Source: Pachyseris speciosa
Lineage: Eukaryota; Cnidaria; Anthozoa; Scleractinia; Pachyseridae
DNA length: 64,000 nt
NCBI GenBank assembly: GCA_016490735.1
Contig: JAEMWC010000166.1
Span: 255,001 to 319,000 of the forward strand
Direction of reading: 5' to 3'
Numbering within the stretch: position 1 is the first letter of the stretch; each line of letters opens with the position of its first letter. A program made the translations under genes and the position numbers. Below, piece by piece: positions 12,331 through 25,950 of the stretch. Under the pieces are notes generated by a model. That model saw only the letters and a program-made list of their open reading frames with translations, was not told the origin of the DNA and did not search any database.

Positions 12331-15112
12331 TCGTCCGACTAAAGTAAGCTGCGATCATCTTCAAGTACGGTTTCCCTCTGATGAACAAGTATATAATTCC
12401 GCCAGGAGTCATGCCGTCGCTCTTGAAATGTTATACAAGCTGGAAACAGTTTGCTGTTGCGGAGATTTTATTTTACCATCAAATTAAAGAAAAATGAAGG
12501 ATAAAGATAGCTATTGATACCTCTAAATGAGTGCCGACCACCTTTTCGCGGCTCCATATTTTCAATTTGTTGTCGCAGTGAATATTTGATAAGAAATCAC
12601 CCCTGCAGAGAAACCTTGCATTGAGAAATGATGAAAAATACATAACGAATTCTTTATCTGTTTGGTCAGTAGTCTCCTTGCTTGGATTCATGCCGGACGA
12701 ACTTGTTTGCTCGCCCGCAAAGACTTTTATTTACTTCGTTGTAAATAATCTTTATGTTAATTTTAAGCGCTTGAGGTCATTTACTTAAGGATCATGCGCT
12801 ATACAAATACTAAATTTATTATTTATTTTTATTATTTTGGTTGGCGGTGATTATTTGAGTGTGATCAGACCTCATGCACGCGCGCCTGTGGAGCTTACAT
12901 ACAACAGTCACGCACCAAAACAAAAAGAACCTGCTTGCAGTTTATTAATGTGCCGCACCCGCATTCGTTAAATGGGGTGGAGGTAATTATAGAAAATTGA
13001 CGAACGTGTCAAAATGCATGTTATCCCAGCTCCCTTTTCAAGAACGCTGATTGTCGGATCCTTCAAGAAGTAAGCTACGAAAACATAGTGGTAGACATTT
13101 TGGGGAGAAGTGTTTTACTGCATTGATACAAACTTTCTTTCAGATACGTGCGGTCAGATGGATTCCGTATGTCGAATATCACGGATTAACGAAGAACTCA
13201 ACAATATTTAATAAGCGATGGTTGAGCACAGGTGCGAAATTATTCCAGAAGGCTACTTTTGTTTTCCACAGTCTAATTTTACACACGCAAGTCATGCGTG
13301 GCATACACTGAGATACGATGATTTATCAGGCACTATTTTCATATTAAAAAAAAACAAATAGAGGCAATTGTCTATTTCGTGTGCCGCCTTCCGACCGACA
13401 GACGGTCATGGTCACTATGGGGTGATGTGTATCCACTATTTTATATCATTTATATTCTACAATTAAAAAAAAGAGCAAGAAAATAAGGCCACCGTGCAAG
13501 TTATCATGGCTAACCAAATATTTCCCTGTAAAAACGTCTCGAAATATCGGCGCTGCATAATTCGTACTAAGCAGGTCCTACAGCTTAACCCCAGAGCAGC
13601 GGGGTCATATTGAGATAACGGTAACATCAAAACATACTTAGGTAAGCATAGGTTTCAGTGGGTTCAATCAGCTCTGAGTACTGAAGTTAAGTGAATAATC
13701 AATTCTAGAATTCTCTTTACAACAACTGAAGCATTTAAGGAGCATTATGTGTAACTACAAACACAAAGCATACGCTCTTTGAGGTATATTCCCAGTTTAA
13801 ATGAAAGGCCTTTTGGACAGCAATACTTCTCTCTGGTGTACTTTGTTATACAATATCTTATCAATCAGCCTTCACTGCTTCGTAGATGGCTTTATGTATG
13901 GGTCAAGAAGTCCTTGAAACAAGATGGCCGCCAAGCCATGCTTACCAAGAATAAAACTGTATCGATAATCTTTATACACGAATGAGCATCCCCAAGCGCA
14001 GTAGATAAAATAGTAGTCATGATTCTACGAGAATATATTGATAAGCAATACACTTACAGTGCAACGATGTCTTCTCTCAGTGTGATATTGTGTTGGTCAG
14101 GAGCCCCATATATATTTCAGACTGAAGATCTTTTCAACAACAGTCATAGAGTTTCAAAACGGAATTATCTTAATGGTGAAGAAACAACCTCAAAATTCGT
14201 GGGTGGAATAATGGCCTCAAATGTTGAGCAATAGGAACAACGTAAATTCTATTGTATACTAAACGGAAGTAATTATCGACGTTTTTTATTTTATTGACCT
14301 AAACTCGAACACGAAGGCACCTGACGCAACAATTTTATGATATTGTAAGTTTGCTTATTCTTAACATTTTGAGTTGAGGCTGAGTACCTGCTGAAAGTTC
14401 CTGTTTTTTTGTTCCGACTCGAACAATAAAAAAAGATTTTCTGAGTTCCGTGGTCAGGCACATGACATGATGGGGACGTGAGCAGAAAAATGAACCTGAT
14501 GTAAATCTGTCGCGGGTGGAGTGAAGAGTCTCGGCTTTAGTTTGCACTCAGTAAGGAAAAGCCACGTATGTTCTCTAGCAGTTTGAACGTACTCAGAAGT
14601 ACGGCATGACTCTACCAACCAAGCTCTATTAAAGCAAGTGGCCAAATCAGTTGATAAAAGCGTTTTTTCTGACTCGAAGATGTAAAATTGTTGGCAACAC
14701 GGTCCCGATTTATAAATCAGTCAAGTTAAATATTACTACATTAACTATAAAGGGAAAGAATTTGACAGCTAATAACTCAACTGAGTTTTTTCTCTTAATG
14801 ACACGGACAAATCTGAATTTCAAGGGTAAGACTCTAACTTTCGATTATTTGGAAAGCCGCGGTGTTGATCAAGCACAGGTCAAATTGTACATGAAAGTTT
14901 TCAGTGTTCAGTTAGAATATCTCTTACTTTGGATTTTGGGCATTTTGAGCTACTCGGTCATAAACCCACTTTTCCAAAACTTGTTGAAACAGTTCACATC
15001 AAAGGCCACAGTGCGACCGCAATTTAGTAGAATTTTACCCGCAGAATCTTCAAGTCAAACCGTAAAACCACATTGGGAAGTATACTCTAACCGACACACT
15101 CTCTTTTTATGA
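12331..15112. other. Gene-poor stretch; one doubtful 153-codon frame
   Basis: No supported gene. The longest open frame, 14651-15112 (+), starts with ATG and has one possible membrane segment (about residues 89-105). It shows no recognisable domain, its composition follows the AT-rich background, and it ends next to the repeated AGAACGTT cluster, so it may belong to a repeat. Near 12770-12830 is a 'taagcgctt ... gcgctatacaaata' tail like those beside other dispersed repeats here. Confidence 0.35.
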
Positions 15113-15470
15113 AAGAACCTTTTTATAGGAACGTTCAGGCTGAGATTAACCAAAATTTTGAAAACCAGGCTGAGAGCCACTTTTTAGGACGTCTTTATTT
15201 TGCTTGTTTTCTTTTGCGTGTGTGTGTGCCGGTGTATGTGTGTGAGTGGTATGAATATTAAAATAAAAGAAATTCAAAACTGTAGTTCTAACAGAACAAT
15301 TAACTCAAATACTTAGGTTTCCTGGTCCGCATTGATTTATTGAAATACTGTACTATACCAGACAACTTTAAGAACATGTTAAGAACGTTTTCAGGCTCAA
15401 ATCGCAAAAAATAAGAACGTTCAGCCTCAGCCTCAAAATTACACGTTCTTATAAAAAAGAGATTGTACCT
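15113..15470. repeat. Cluster of AGAACGTT motifs in inverted arrangement
   Basis: The motif (A)AGAACGTT followed by CAGGCT or CAGCCT recurs near 15128, 15380 and 15415, with related copies (aagaacatgtt, acacgttcttataaa) between and after. The outer parts 'ctctttttatgaaagaac' (about 15101) and 'gttcttataaaaaagag' (about 15443) are inverted copies. This looks like a repeat element with palindromic internal sites. Confidence 0.5.
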
Positions 15471-16081
15471 AAATGGCAAATGGCACACCATAAGCACACG
15501 GCTCACGCTTGATTTAAGTTCCTGACTACGGTGTTTTACTTTTACTATAATAAATGAGACACAAAGAAGGAAAATTGTTGCAATAAATAAGATGTGAAAT
15601 TCAATTCTTTCAAGCAAACAGGCATTTTTATTGTCATTACACGTTAAGTGAAAAAATGGAAAAACTCACGAGCTAAACAGATTCGATCAAGTGAGCTCAC
15701 GTTTTTCGAAAATGTTGGTTCATTTTCCATCTTAAACGACCCTCAATGATCCTGTAGATATCATACTTGTCCTAATAAACAAATTTCTATACCCAAGCCA
15801 TTTCTATAGCTTTCCTGTGCGATTAAGTATCGTTTTTCGGAGTTCAAATCGAATACGTGTTGCAGCCATTCACTCGGGCGGTTCGAGCCAGTAGATTGCA
15901 AAATGGGGCTGCTTTGAGAGCGATTCCCATGAATCGGTAAGACCTACATGATTTCCTTACTTTTGATGCCGCATTTTTTTTCCGTATTTTTCTTCGGCGT
16001 AGTCAGTTCCCCAGTCAATTAAGTCTTCCAATTTTTGCAGTCTCCCCTGAGTCACTCACTCCTAGTCACTCTCAATATTTA

Positions 16082-16186
16082 ACAATTAGATTATTCGGTC
16101 TCGATTTCATATCGCGTGATAGCTGATGAGGGCTGCGCCCTCATCAGCTATCACGCATAGAAATCGAGACCGAATAATCTAATTGT
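16082..16186. repeat. ~105-bp near-perfect palindrome
   Basis: From ACAATTAGATTATTCGGTCT at the left to its inverse at the right, about 50 bp per arm meet at 'gagggctgcgccctc' with almost no loop. Flanking it, 'tagtttaaatctactag' (about 16189) and 'ctagtagatttatacta' (about 16303) form a second inverted pair, so the whole 16082-16320 unit resembles a compound foldback or MITE. Confidence 0.85.
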
Positions 16187-16811
16187 TTTAGTTTAAATCT
16201 ACTAGTCGTTCCAACTGCCTTGCAATCGCTACTCACTATCTATCACAGAATAGATAGCGAGTAGAGTAGCCAATCAGAGAACGGTATTCGTGATAGAACT
16301 CTAGTAGATTTATACTAACAACGGCAACCACCGAAAGCCACGTTTTGCAAACACCTTATCGGGTTTTGTTTAGCTCTGAAAAAACATATACTTGCCTGGA
16401 AATGCAAAATTGGTCTCAAAAGAATGGAAAGCACACGGGACATCCTATACAAGACTAGATTGAATTCAACAGGATGATTTTTTTTTCATTCACGCCCATT
16501 GATACCCGTATCTGCCGCTTGAAAGTTTCCTCAACTGAAAAAAGATGTTTTGTATCCTCGCTTATCACTTTCATGGTTTATTTTACAATGACAAATTGTC
16601 CGGCTTGATATAATGATAACAATGGTAACGAGACTTTATAACTGGTATACAACAGACATAATAAAAATTGGGTTAACATTGTTTTTAGATGACCTTTGGG
16701 CTTCCGTTGGTCAAGGCAAGCACGTATCACACGGAAGAAACGTGAAGACTGGCATCTTCCTAAATGTTCCATGAGACATGCTCTGTACAGTTAATCCTAA
16801 AGATCTGGAGT

Positions 16812-16903
16812 CGGTTCCTGAAAGGTGTAATAACACTATTCCAGGGATATAATAAGGCAGATTTATCCCTGGAATCGGAGTTATTACACCTTTCAGGAAC
16901 CGG
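16812..16903. repeat. Inverted repeat, ~40-bp arms
   Basis: The arm 'cggttcctgaaaggtgtaataac...attccagggat' is repeated inverted at 16867-16902. The short centre contains a few mismatches. Non-coding; it creates a spurious 72-codon frame. Confidence 0.8.
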
Positions 16904-16994
16904 CCCGTGGTATAGTCTCTCCTGGGAAAAAAAAAAACAGAAAGATAGCCAATCTAGCTTTGTTGTATATTTCGCGGGTTGAATCTCAGTTTTG

Positions 16995-17108
16995 GTACCC
17001 TGCGAGCAGTTAGTTTCTCCTACGCTTCTCGAGAGAAAACCACTGCGAGCAACCATTTGATTTTTCATCGAGCACAAGCGTAGGAGAAACCAACTGCTCG
17101 CAGGGTAC
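16995..17108. repeat. Inverted repeat, ~33-bp arms
   Basis: GTACCCTGCGAGCAGTTAGT...ctcctacgctt at the left is mirrored by 'aagcgtaggag...ctgctcgcagggtac' at the right, with a roughly 45-bp spacer. It lies less than 100 bp from the preceding hairpin but is unrelated in sequence. Confidence 0.8.
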
Positions 17109-18005
17109 AGTTTTGGAAGAGGCGAGTTCTCATTATAGGTTGTTGAAAAGTTCTTCGAAAAAGATCGCGTCTTTTACCAAATCGGAAACATGTGGTAATG
17201 TTGTAGTTCTCCAAAGATAAACCTGGGTTTTAACCTTTCGTGTTGCCATGGAACTGCTGATGTATCTCGCACTGGCATCGTTTCAACGTTTAAGCACAAG
17301 TTTGTTTTTAAGTTCGTGTTTCTAGAATCAAACCGCCACCTTGGCTACGGAATGCTTCCTAGGTCTCGAACCGGCTGGAAAGACCCCATTTTGGTATGCC
17401 GGTATCCTGTCAGTTCCATAGTCGCATAGTAGGAAAACTAAAGGAGAAAATAAGGAAAACTCATCTTTCGTTGATAAGGCATCTTTGTTGCAAGGAGTCA
17501 GAAATATTATACATTGCTATCAAACTAAGAACGTAATATAACGTTTAAAACGTTTATTGCTCATAAAAATCCGTGATTTATCTTTTTGTACTATTTCTGT
17601 CGAAAGTTACAGAATTCTTTTCACTCAATTCGTAATAAAATCGAACACCACACAAACATCACAATTCTTAGTTTCGCTCCCTGTTGCTCTCGTTTTCATG
17701 CCATAGAACTGACACTTTACATCCCGTTGTTATATTTACAGCATTTAGGATTAAATCCTAGTTTTGGGCAATGTTCCAAAACAAGAAAGCGGCGGGCGAA
17801 AATCTATTAGCTGAAAAAATAGCGTCTGTATTTACAAGTCTGCGATCTTCAAACAAATATAAGAATGTTTATCTACATATATATATTTGTCCATTCGTTT
17901 CGTTTAGCGCCCTTGAGCGATAAAATTCTCTTCATTTCAAATAAATTACAACTGGTTAAGCTCAAGTACATAGAAAAAAATCATCTAATATACTGTTGAT
18001 AACAG
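17109..18005. other. No supported feature
   Basis: No gene, tRNA or clear repeat was recognised. The part next to 18005 is the likely 3' untranslated region of the minus-strand gene ending there; an AATAAA on the minus strand is visible near 17548. Confidence 0.35.
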
Positions 18006-18646
18006 TTACACAGCGTTTTGGCTGTTTAAATAGCGTTCTAAAATGACCGCTTTGGTCGAAAAGAGGTCATAGTCCAAGTTTTCTTGCAGGACATGCCTTC
18101 TAATTTCAGCCGAATGCTCGTCTCCAAGCTGTTTTCTTGGGTGAAAATCACAGTTGTTCACTTTTGGGAAACGTTCAGAGAGGATCGGATGCGACACAGT
18201 TTTTCTCAGTTGATAGTGCAGCGGTGACCGAGAGTCTAAATTGGGACTCCAAGTTCCTTCAGTTGACCGTCTGTTGTTCAGGTTTGGAAGCCTAGGGTTT
18301 TCATCAGAGCACCTTCTCCTTTCAAGGGCTGGTTTCATCAGTTGCCTTCTTCTGGGATTACAAGGTGACCTACGAAGCTCAACAATTTCGGTTTTTGCCT
18401 CTTCAGATGGCGAAAAAACCGGTGAAATAATCCTTGTCAGCGTGTTACAGTCCAGTGATCCCTCAGCCAAGGATGGTAAATGCTGAGAAAATAAACTTGA
18501 TCTCCTTGAAGACGCAACATCTGAAAACTCGTCGAAGTGTAAAGAACGCGGAGCCGGCGTAGCTGATCTAGGGTTTCTCATGTTGTGTTTCCTTGGAATC
18601 AATACTTCTGCACTGTGGAACCGCTTATCACGCAAAGTCGCTTTCT
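18006..18646 (-). CDS. Unrecognised Ser/Arg-rich protein, last coding exon
   Basis: The minus-strand frame is open for over 200 codons. It has no ATG at its 5' edge; instead, directly upstream reads ctctgccttcacag, a good pyrimidine-tract acceptor placing the exon start at 18646. An earlier exon is therefore expected, or translation starts at the internal Met of HNMRNP. The product is hydrophilic and probably disordered, rich in Ser, Arg and Pro, with basic runs such as NPRRRQL and ERRRCS that resemble phosphorylation sites. Short motifs LPSLAEGSL and RLPNLNNRRS stand out. The final 40 residues (HVLQENLDYDLFSTKAVILERYL) may form helices. No known domain is seen. Similar motifs occur in the genes at 42294-42890 and 60909-61457. 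That it is a real gene is fairly likely; its function is unknown. Confidence 0.65.
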
Positions 18647-20439
18647 CTGTGAAGGCAGAGGTAAATGAATGGTTACCGTATGTGGACTTTAGAATAAGTG
18701 TGCATCATAGGTCATGACACGGAGTGATCAGGCAAGGAATAATTGCCGGTTTTTACAAAGGCATGTGTCACTCAAATATATCTTTTGTTTCACGATAAGG
18801 GTCAATAGCAATAGGGTTCTTTAAACGTTTTAAAACAAAAGCCACTCCGCAGATACGTTGGTTTTATTCCTGCTACGATCCAGTGAACCCTTTCTTTGGA
18901 AGAACTGCAAATTCATGCTCTCATACACATCATTGTCAAAGAAGCTTCCGTTTAGCTCCAAAAACGTGACTTGGGACATTAGGATATAAGTCGCCATAAA
19001 CCTTTCTTAGCCGGTGAAATCTTATACTTTCAGTCTCTATTAAAGGAAGTGTGCGCTCGAGTGAATTGTCAGCTGATTTAGATTATTTAAACAGTTGACA
19101 GCCCGGTATGAGGTTGGCGCGCATGAGGTGCCTCACGCAGTTCATGAATCGCAGCAGTTCTCTTTCTTGTGCGTGAGAATATTCGTCACGATTGAATGGT
19201 TCAGCCACGTTTTTGTCAATAAAAGTATGGATTTGTTTTGACAACCTAATGTTACAATTGTTCTCGAAATTGATACGATAGACACAAAGCTAACAAGAAG
19301 ATGCTTCGTGCTTCAGTAAGGGCGGTTGTGTTGTCTCAGACCTGCTGATGGGACGAACAGAACACACGTAGACAAGCGGAGGAACATAACCAACCAATTA
19401 ACTGGGAAAGATAACGAACCAATTAACGATATCGTTGCTGAGTTTTTCAAAAGAAAGACAATGGCAGCTAATGGCGAAGGCTTCAGTCAGACAGTATTTT
19501 TCTTTGGCTGAAGCCAGAATTAACCAGAAAATAAAACTTGTTAATTGAATGCAACATTATTATTTTCCGAATAATTCATCGACAACAAAATAAATCAAAG
19601 TCGGCTCTCTCGAACAGAATTTTCACAAAAGCAAATAAATTGGACATAGTTACTTAAACTAAACCACAAACCAAAAAATAAGGTACGCATGTCCAAAATT
19701 GTATCAGAACACTCGATCAAACGGAAAACCTCAACAGGAAAGGGGCACGATTTTGGTCCCTCAGGAACGCAATTTTGTTTCGCTGCTTTTGTCATTTGAA
19801 AACATTTTGCAGTCTCACAAACCACAAAGCCCAAGTTTGTTTTGTGTGGTTTCCGATGTCTTGGGATAAAAAACACTAAACGGCATAAATGCACTGGAAG
19901 AGGCCGGCTGAAGATACTGACAATAAACCAAAGCGACGAACTATATTACAGTTTGTCTTTTTTGATGTGAGCAAAGCATCACTCATAGCACTACGACGGT
20001 ATTACGGTATTAATGCCACTGGCCAGGGGCACCCAACGACATGTTTCGGTAGATATCTTTTCGGTGGAGGGTAATTCGCCTTGCGCTTTCGGCGTCGATT
20101 AAAGAGTGTACTCCGATTTTCGGAACTAAAACGTGGCCTAAAAGATTCGAAATTGGGAAATCATAGCCCCTGACGTTTTCGGAAAGGCCGTAATTGCTGT
20201 TTTTGGCAATCAAAAACGCCAGCTAGCATTTTCAGATAGAAAACAGTTCCCTAGAAAGTTCATGGAAAGTTCATTTCAGCTTGCATTTTCTCAAACGAAG
20301 TGATTTTGTTCCCTAACATTTTCGGGCAATTACAAGCTATCAGCTTTTTGGGCTGCCTTGTAACTAAATACAGAGCCTATTTTCTGAGCTTCCTCTGGTT
20401 TATTAACGTTTTTTTCTGAAGACTGAGAAACAACTGTCG
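18647..20439. other. Gene-poor stretch, probably holding upstream exon(s) of the 18006-18646 gene
   Basis: The exon ending at the acceptor near 18647 must have a partner upstream on the minus strand, but I could not identify it. Open frames at 19326-19511 and 19595-19894 show no domain or splice support. Confidence 0.3.
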
Positions 20440-20710
20440 GAAACGCGTCCTTTTTAGAAGTTTACAAGTGACATGCAACTTGTATTTTGCATTTGTGATT
20501 TACAAGTTGAACCCTCAAGCCGGACTCCTGTAAAAGTTTTATCAAATTGGATACTTACCATCTTTTACACGTGTAGCGCTACACCTGTAATTACAAGTCG
20601 GACACTTGTGGACTTGTAACGATGTTTATTAAACTCGTTTTCGTCTACGCTTGTAAATACAATGGTCCGACTTGTAGATTACAAGTGTAAAAGTTTTATT
20701 AACCCCTGCA
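20440..20710. repeat. Cluster of CTTGTA/TACAAG motifs
   Basis: At least eight copies of TACAAG or its inverse CTTGTA occur in about 270 bp, in both orientations, together with two copies of 'tgtaaaagttttat' (about 20530 and 20687). Likely a dispersed repeat with short palindromic sites; no coding content. Confidence 0.5.
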
Positions 20711-20950
20711 AATCTACGTTTGTTGTCTGAAGGGGTTTTTCTTTTTATGGTTTAAATGTTTTGTTTTCTTATTTAATTTGAATTTAATCACATTTATTTG
20801 TACTTTATTCGAAGTTTCATCCTCCTTTTAGAAGATCAGTGAAACGGCTCATTGTCACAAGGAATTTGTGAAAGTAGGGAATCATAAACGATTGAAAATC
20901 CCATTTCCCGTGCGATAAGTTGTCAGTTCTGGAAGAAATGTCGAGAAATT

Positions 20951-20952
20951 TA

Positions 20953-21038
<86 letters not shown>

Positions 21039-21040
21039 AC
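20951..21040. repeat. (TTA)n-(TTG)n microsatellite
   Basis: About 19 TTA units pass directly into about nine TTG units. Poly-Asn/Ile/Thr reading frames across it are artefacts. Confidence 0.95.
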
Positions 21041-21470
21041 TATTGTTATTGTTATGTACTTGTACATTGGAAAAAATGGCCCCTTTCGCGTGAGAATGGG
21101 TGTAACCCAGGACACTTAAAAGCACTGAACCTTATCTCCTTAGTCACTAAATAATTAAGCTTTCACGATAAAGCACTTAACTCTGCCTTTTAGCCAAGTT
21201 GGCGCCGTGAAAAAAAGAAGGTAACGCGAGGTACTGCGAAATCATGTGCACTTATGACGTTCTCAACTAAAACATTGTTAAATCCCGTACACTAATGCAA
21301 ACTAATGCGTATTTCCCGTTGTGACAATTTTCTGCTTGCTCAATTTTCTTAACCGAAACCAAGAACCAAAAAAAAATAAGTTTCTGCGGCAGTATATAAC
21401 CTCTGGCTGATCCTTAGTGATCCCAGGGGGATGAGGTACCAGGGGAACTTTTGTTAGACGCCTTGATGCC

Positions 21471-22147
21471 ACCCGGTGTCACAGTGATATGTGTATCCCC
21501 GTGATATGTGTATCCCCACACACATATCGCTAGTGATATGTGTATCCCAGGTGTATCCCCTTCTCATATTACTTCAGTGTTTTTGTGTATCCCCAGGTAC
21601 CCTCCCAGGATACACAAATCCCCAGTGCTTTGGGTATCCCCTCTAAAACAAATCAGGATTTCGCGGGAAATTCACAAAGAAATAAAACACGAAAAGCGGA
21701 GATAAACATTGTAAACCATCGCATTTTATGTAGACTTGACGATCATGATTTTGCCGGAAATTCGCAAATTAGGCAAATTACCGGCGAGCGATGGATTCAG
21801 CAAAATATGAAAATCTTTTTCAAGATGTGAAAAACCAGGTTTACCCTGAAGGAATTGCGAAACAAGACAAAATGATATTGCGATGATTTGTCAGAAAGTT
21901 CGAGTATGACTCGGAGTTAGACTCCTTGTTTTACTACCTTTCACACGTAACGCTTTTGGAGGGCCCACCGGGGATACACATATCACTACTGATATGTGTA
22001 TGGGGATACACATATCACGGGGATACACATATCACGGGGATACACATATCACGGGGATACACATATCACTACTGATATGTGTATGGGGATACACGTATCA
22101 CGGGGATACACATATCACGGGGATACACATATCACGGTGACACCGGT
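21471..22147. mobile_element. Foldback-type element with subterminal GATATGTGTATCCCC arrays
   Basis: The left end (accc)GGTGTCACAGTGAT and right end ATCACGGTGACACCGGT are inverted copies. Inside each end lie tandem, partly inverted copies of a roughly 17-bp unit, GATATGTGTATCCCCGT: about four at the left (21485-21560) and eight in the inverse sense at the right (21973-22135). The centre (about 21620-21960) has no transposase. Arrays of this kind are typical of non-autonomous foldback elements. Short frames encoding repeated Tyr/His/Gly are by-products. Confidence 0.85.
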
Positions 22148-23937
22148 ACTCCGAATCCTGACACATACCGCTTATTCCAAAATGGTGGCCAATTTCTTTT
22201 TAGCTCTTCTTGCCTTATTTTCACTTCAAAATTGTTTTGTATTTTGTACATGATGAGCTGAGGAGGCAAAAATGGCTTATTTAAACATGCAAACAAACTT
22301 TAATTAATAATAACTTAGCCTTCATTTTGGAATAAGGTGTATTTAGACCAAAATACGCTATTTTTCATACCGTTTCAAAGCGTCCTCACCTCTCAAATCC
22401 ATATATACTAGATTTTAGAATTGTATATATAGTCCCACTTCTGGCTTAGTTGTAGCTCGCCCACAAAAGAACTACTGAAAAAGACGAGACGTTGCTTATA
22501 CGCTATATCCTGAACAAGATGTGAGTCCAAGAAGTTGGGAAATTGATAAAAAATTACTGACAATGAGCTTTGCTTGTAAACGGAGTTGTTGTGGTGCAAA
22601 GAAATGACAACGTTGAAACAGTGGCTGCCTTCTTTCCATGAACCGCAGTTGGTGTCGGATGAAGAAGCGAAGGTTTAGGCTGTCTCAGAAAATGAAAATT
22701 CAAATAAGATTATTAGTTTAACCATTTGTATCGACTTTTCTTTCCTTTCTTTGTTTACTTACATAAAAGAACTGGCTCAAGCAAGCGGTTTTGAAGTTTT
22801 CAATCGTTCTCAGTTGGCATTCCTGGCAAGTTGTTTATCTGTCCATTCATCAGAATCGTGGCAGGGCTGCACGGCTTTCAGTTGGCTTCCATTTCCTATT
22901 GGTTACTGCATACATGAAGTGAGTTCTCAAGTGTGGTGTAAATCATACTTGGCGGCGAATTCAAACTTCGGTTTCTTTGAACTACGAACGTTTCGACGGT
23001 CACTAAGTAAAGTTCATAGCCAGAAATCCCATACAACATGGCTTCCAAAATGGCCTCAAGCATGCGCAGAGCACGGACATGCGGATTTAACATGGCGGCG
23101 AAATATAAAGGAAATGAAGGGAAAATAATGTTTTTTTGCATTTTGTGGCGTAGCCGCAAAAAACGCAGTATTCTACATTATCATAATAGATAGAGTCAAG
23201 CTGGAACCGAGATGTTTCAACTGAAAAAAAATATGAGAAAAAACTGGTTTTAGACGGTGCCTTTTTGGTCGAAATAACAACATAAAATAGTTACACTTTC
23301 CTCCGTGTTGCTTTTAATAGGCCTCACCTTCGTTTCGTGGGTTCCTTAGTCTGCTACGAGGAAACAACTGCACCGAATTGCTTTTCCATTATCTTATCCG
23401 AACGATAAGAGATGAAGCTCGCAAAAAAGAACTTATTGGTTCCAAAAAATATCCCTTAACATAGCGTCTCTTCCATGTGAATAGTGGCATTTCCAGAAAT
23501 GCGAGATGAGCCGAGATGAAGCCATTACGGAAGAAAAATGCACCTTCGAGAGGTTGTTTCTTTCCACTGCGGTCGCCATATTGTTTTAACGTGTCTTCAT
23601 TGGTCAGTTGTTTTCCCTATAAAAAGTTAGGTACTTGACATATATGATGAACAGACTGAATTTCGAAAAATAGTGGGAACCTCGAAGTAAGTATCAAAGG
23701 AAGTACAGGAAAATATTCACATATCTCACGTCTGATGTAACGCCAATTAAATCATTTCAAACTTGGTAAATTGATTTTGTGGATTCATTTCGATCAATAA
23801 TCCTTAAAATTAGCGGAGCTAAGAGCATATAAACAACAATAATAGCCTTCATTTGTCCCTCCGCCATGTTGAATATCAAACTATACGCGCCAGCTGTTCA
23901 ATCCGCTGACTTTCTTAGACTTCTGGCTATGAAGTAA
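22148..23937. other. No supported gene
   Basis: Short frames at 22751-23128 (+) and 22896-23159 (-) overlap on opposite strands; neither has a recognisable domain or clear splice signals. No repeat structure was noticed. Confidence 0.35.
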
Positions 23938-24268
23938 TGCACATGTCATCGGCTTCCCCGTGGGGTCGACCCCCGGGCTAACCAGGAGGATTGTAAAATC
24001 AGTCAAGCAAACTTGAGTAATTTCCCCGGGGGGTCGGGGGAATCTCTCGAAACAAAGTCCCCTGGGTGAGGTGTCTGTCAGCGGAAAATCCCCGTGACAT
24101 CCTTTTCAAACTTGTGAATTCCCCACCCACGAATCATTGATCGCAAAACAATGCCAGGATTTTCCCCTACCCTCGGGCAAAGAATCCCATCCATCTCCTT
24201 GTATTCCCCCACATATCTCCCTGGTAGGCCCGGGGGTCGACCCCACGGGTAAGCCGATGACATGTGCA
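23938..24268. mobile_element. Harbinger-like MITE with ~50-bp terminal inverted repeats and TAA duplication
   Basis: Left TGCACATGTCATCGGCTT continues through 'gtggggtcgacccccggg' and is mirrored at the right end, with about 50 bp per arm and few mismatches. TAA directly flanks both ends (23935-23937 and 24269-24271). A three-base TWA target duplication is characteristic of PIF/Harbinger elements. The element is 331 bp, more GC-rich than its surroundings, and has no transposase gene. Confidence 0.88.
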
Positions 24269-24271
24269 TAA

Positions 24272-25489
24272 GTTCACACCTAAAGTAAGTTCCAAGTTCA
24301 CTTAGATTATACTTACAAGCTCTAGTGTGAAACCAATTCAGCAGATGAAGAGATCATCTGAACTGAAGAAGACGTTGAGCACAAAGCCAGCATGATCTCA
24401 TCTACTATATAAGGTATATAGGGGACAATTTGTGTCCATATATAGTTGACCGTTTTGTGCTTAAATTGGTTCATTTTGCTACTGTTTGAAGATAGAGCAG
24501 CTGCTTTAAAGCGAATTGCCTGCGCTTAATTCAGACTACGTATTCCTGGGCCTACAAATTTTCAGCCTACCCGTCCTATATATTATTGCGCCGTTGTGAG
24601 AGATAAACAATTCCCTGAAATTCTTCGCGAACGTTATAACTGAGGGAAGCGTAATTTATCAATGTATCTTAGGATTATAACAATCGCAACCACTCTGTAA
24701 GGGTGAGATTACCAGAGCAAGGGAAAACTTAGGAGCCCGCGGGCTGCGAAAATTGCTACAATCGTGCAGCGGTTATATATGGCAAGACAGCGAAGCTCCT
24801 GGGCAGCCATGTGCGAAACAGAACCATTGACAGTTTCTTCTAGGAATATAACTTTTTTTCTTTCTCAAATTTGTGTGAGTGGTTCAGATCACATTCATTC
24901 ATGGCAAATAAAACGGCCATTTATTGCTCAGAGAATACTAGATTATGAAACTTATGGTCAAATTCAGGGTATATATCTTGACTTCACAAACACTTTTTGA
25001 GTCTGAGGAATGTATGGAATGGCTTTTTAGAGGTTTCAGAAAAAATAAATAAATCAATAAAATTCTCGGGGGAGCGTATCCCCAGAACCACCAAGAAGAT
25101 CACAACTTCGTCGCTCGATACACGCCTTTGGCGTGCATATAACGACTATGGCTTTAAAAACATGCCTACAACTATGTTCAAAAACCTCGCTACGCCCCTG
25201 TTACATTATGGTGAAACTTGTACTAACACGTTAAGAGGTGAGTGAATATTAAATGGCAAGCTAACTAAAGAAAAAGATCTATATGAATTTATTTCGAAAA
25301 ACTTTGAAGAACTAGGTGTAAAATTACTGTAATGCATATCATGTCGTATGATGAAATAAGCTACTGCAGATTTCAACTTCCTTTCCATCTTTCTTAACCA
25401 TGTTATTCTTTCGGTTCGCATGAAGACTCCGTGAAGCACGAAGAGCATTGAAATTTGCTTCATGATGATGGTCTAATGAGATTGAACAG
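24272..25489. other. No supported gene
   Basis: A 78-codon frame at 24764-25000 and an adjoining 82-codon frame at 24997-25245 show no domain. The stretch around 25065-25200 looks repeat-derived, but its ends were not found. Confidence 0.3.
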
Positions 25490-25950
25490 GAGCATTCTGT
25501 GCAACTACTCAACACCATCTGGTTTACTGTTTTCATCGTTGAATTTACTGTGATATTTGTCATCAACTCTTCCACTGTCATCGCTTTTACAAGAAACCTC
25601 CATTTACGGAAGCCCACCACGTATCTGATAATAAATCTGGCTGTGGCTGATTTAATGGTGAGAGCCATCACGGGACCGTTGGAGACATACTACCCGGCTA
25701 TAGAAGCTGCCCGGTTTAGCTTTAGCTAGTTGGCAAGAACTCGTTGTCGCCATCCTTCTCAGCGTATTTCCATCGGCGTCCCTAACTTATCTTTCCTTAT
25801 CGCTTTAGAGCGCTTTCACGCAACACTTTACCCTTTCAGGCATTGTTTAACTGGGAAAGGGTTTTATTTTAAGCCATATTTTGTAGTTGGTTGTTAGCTT
25901 TACTCGTTTCATCCACGGTTGTTATCATTTATCGATAAAAAAAACCAATA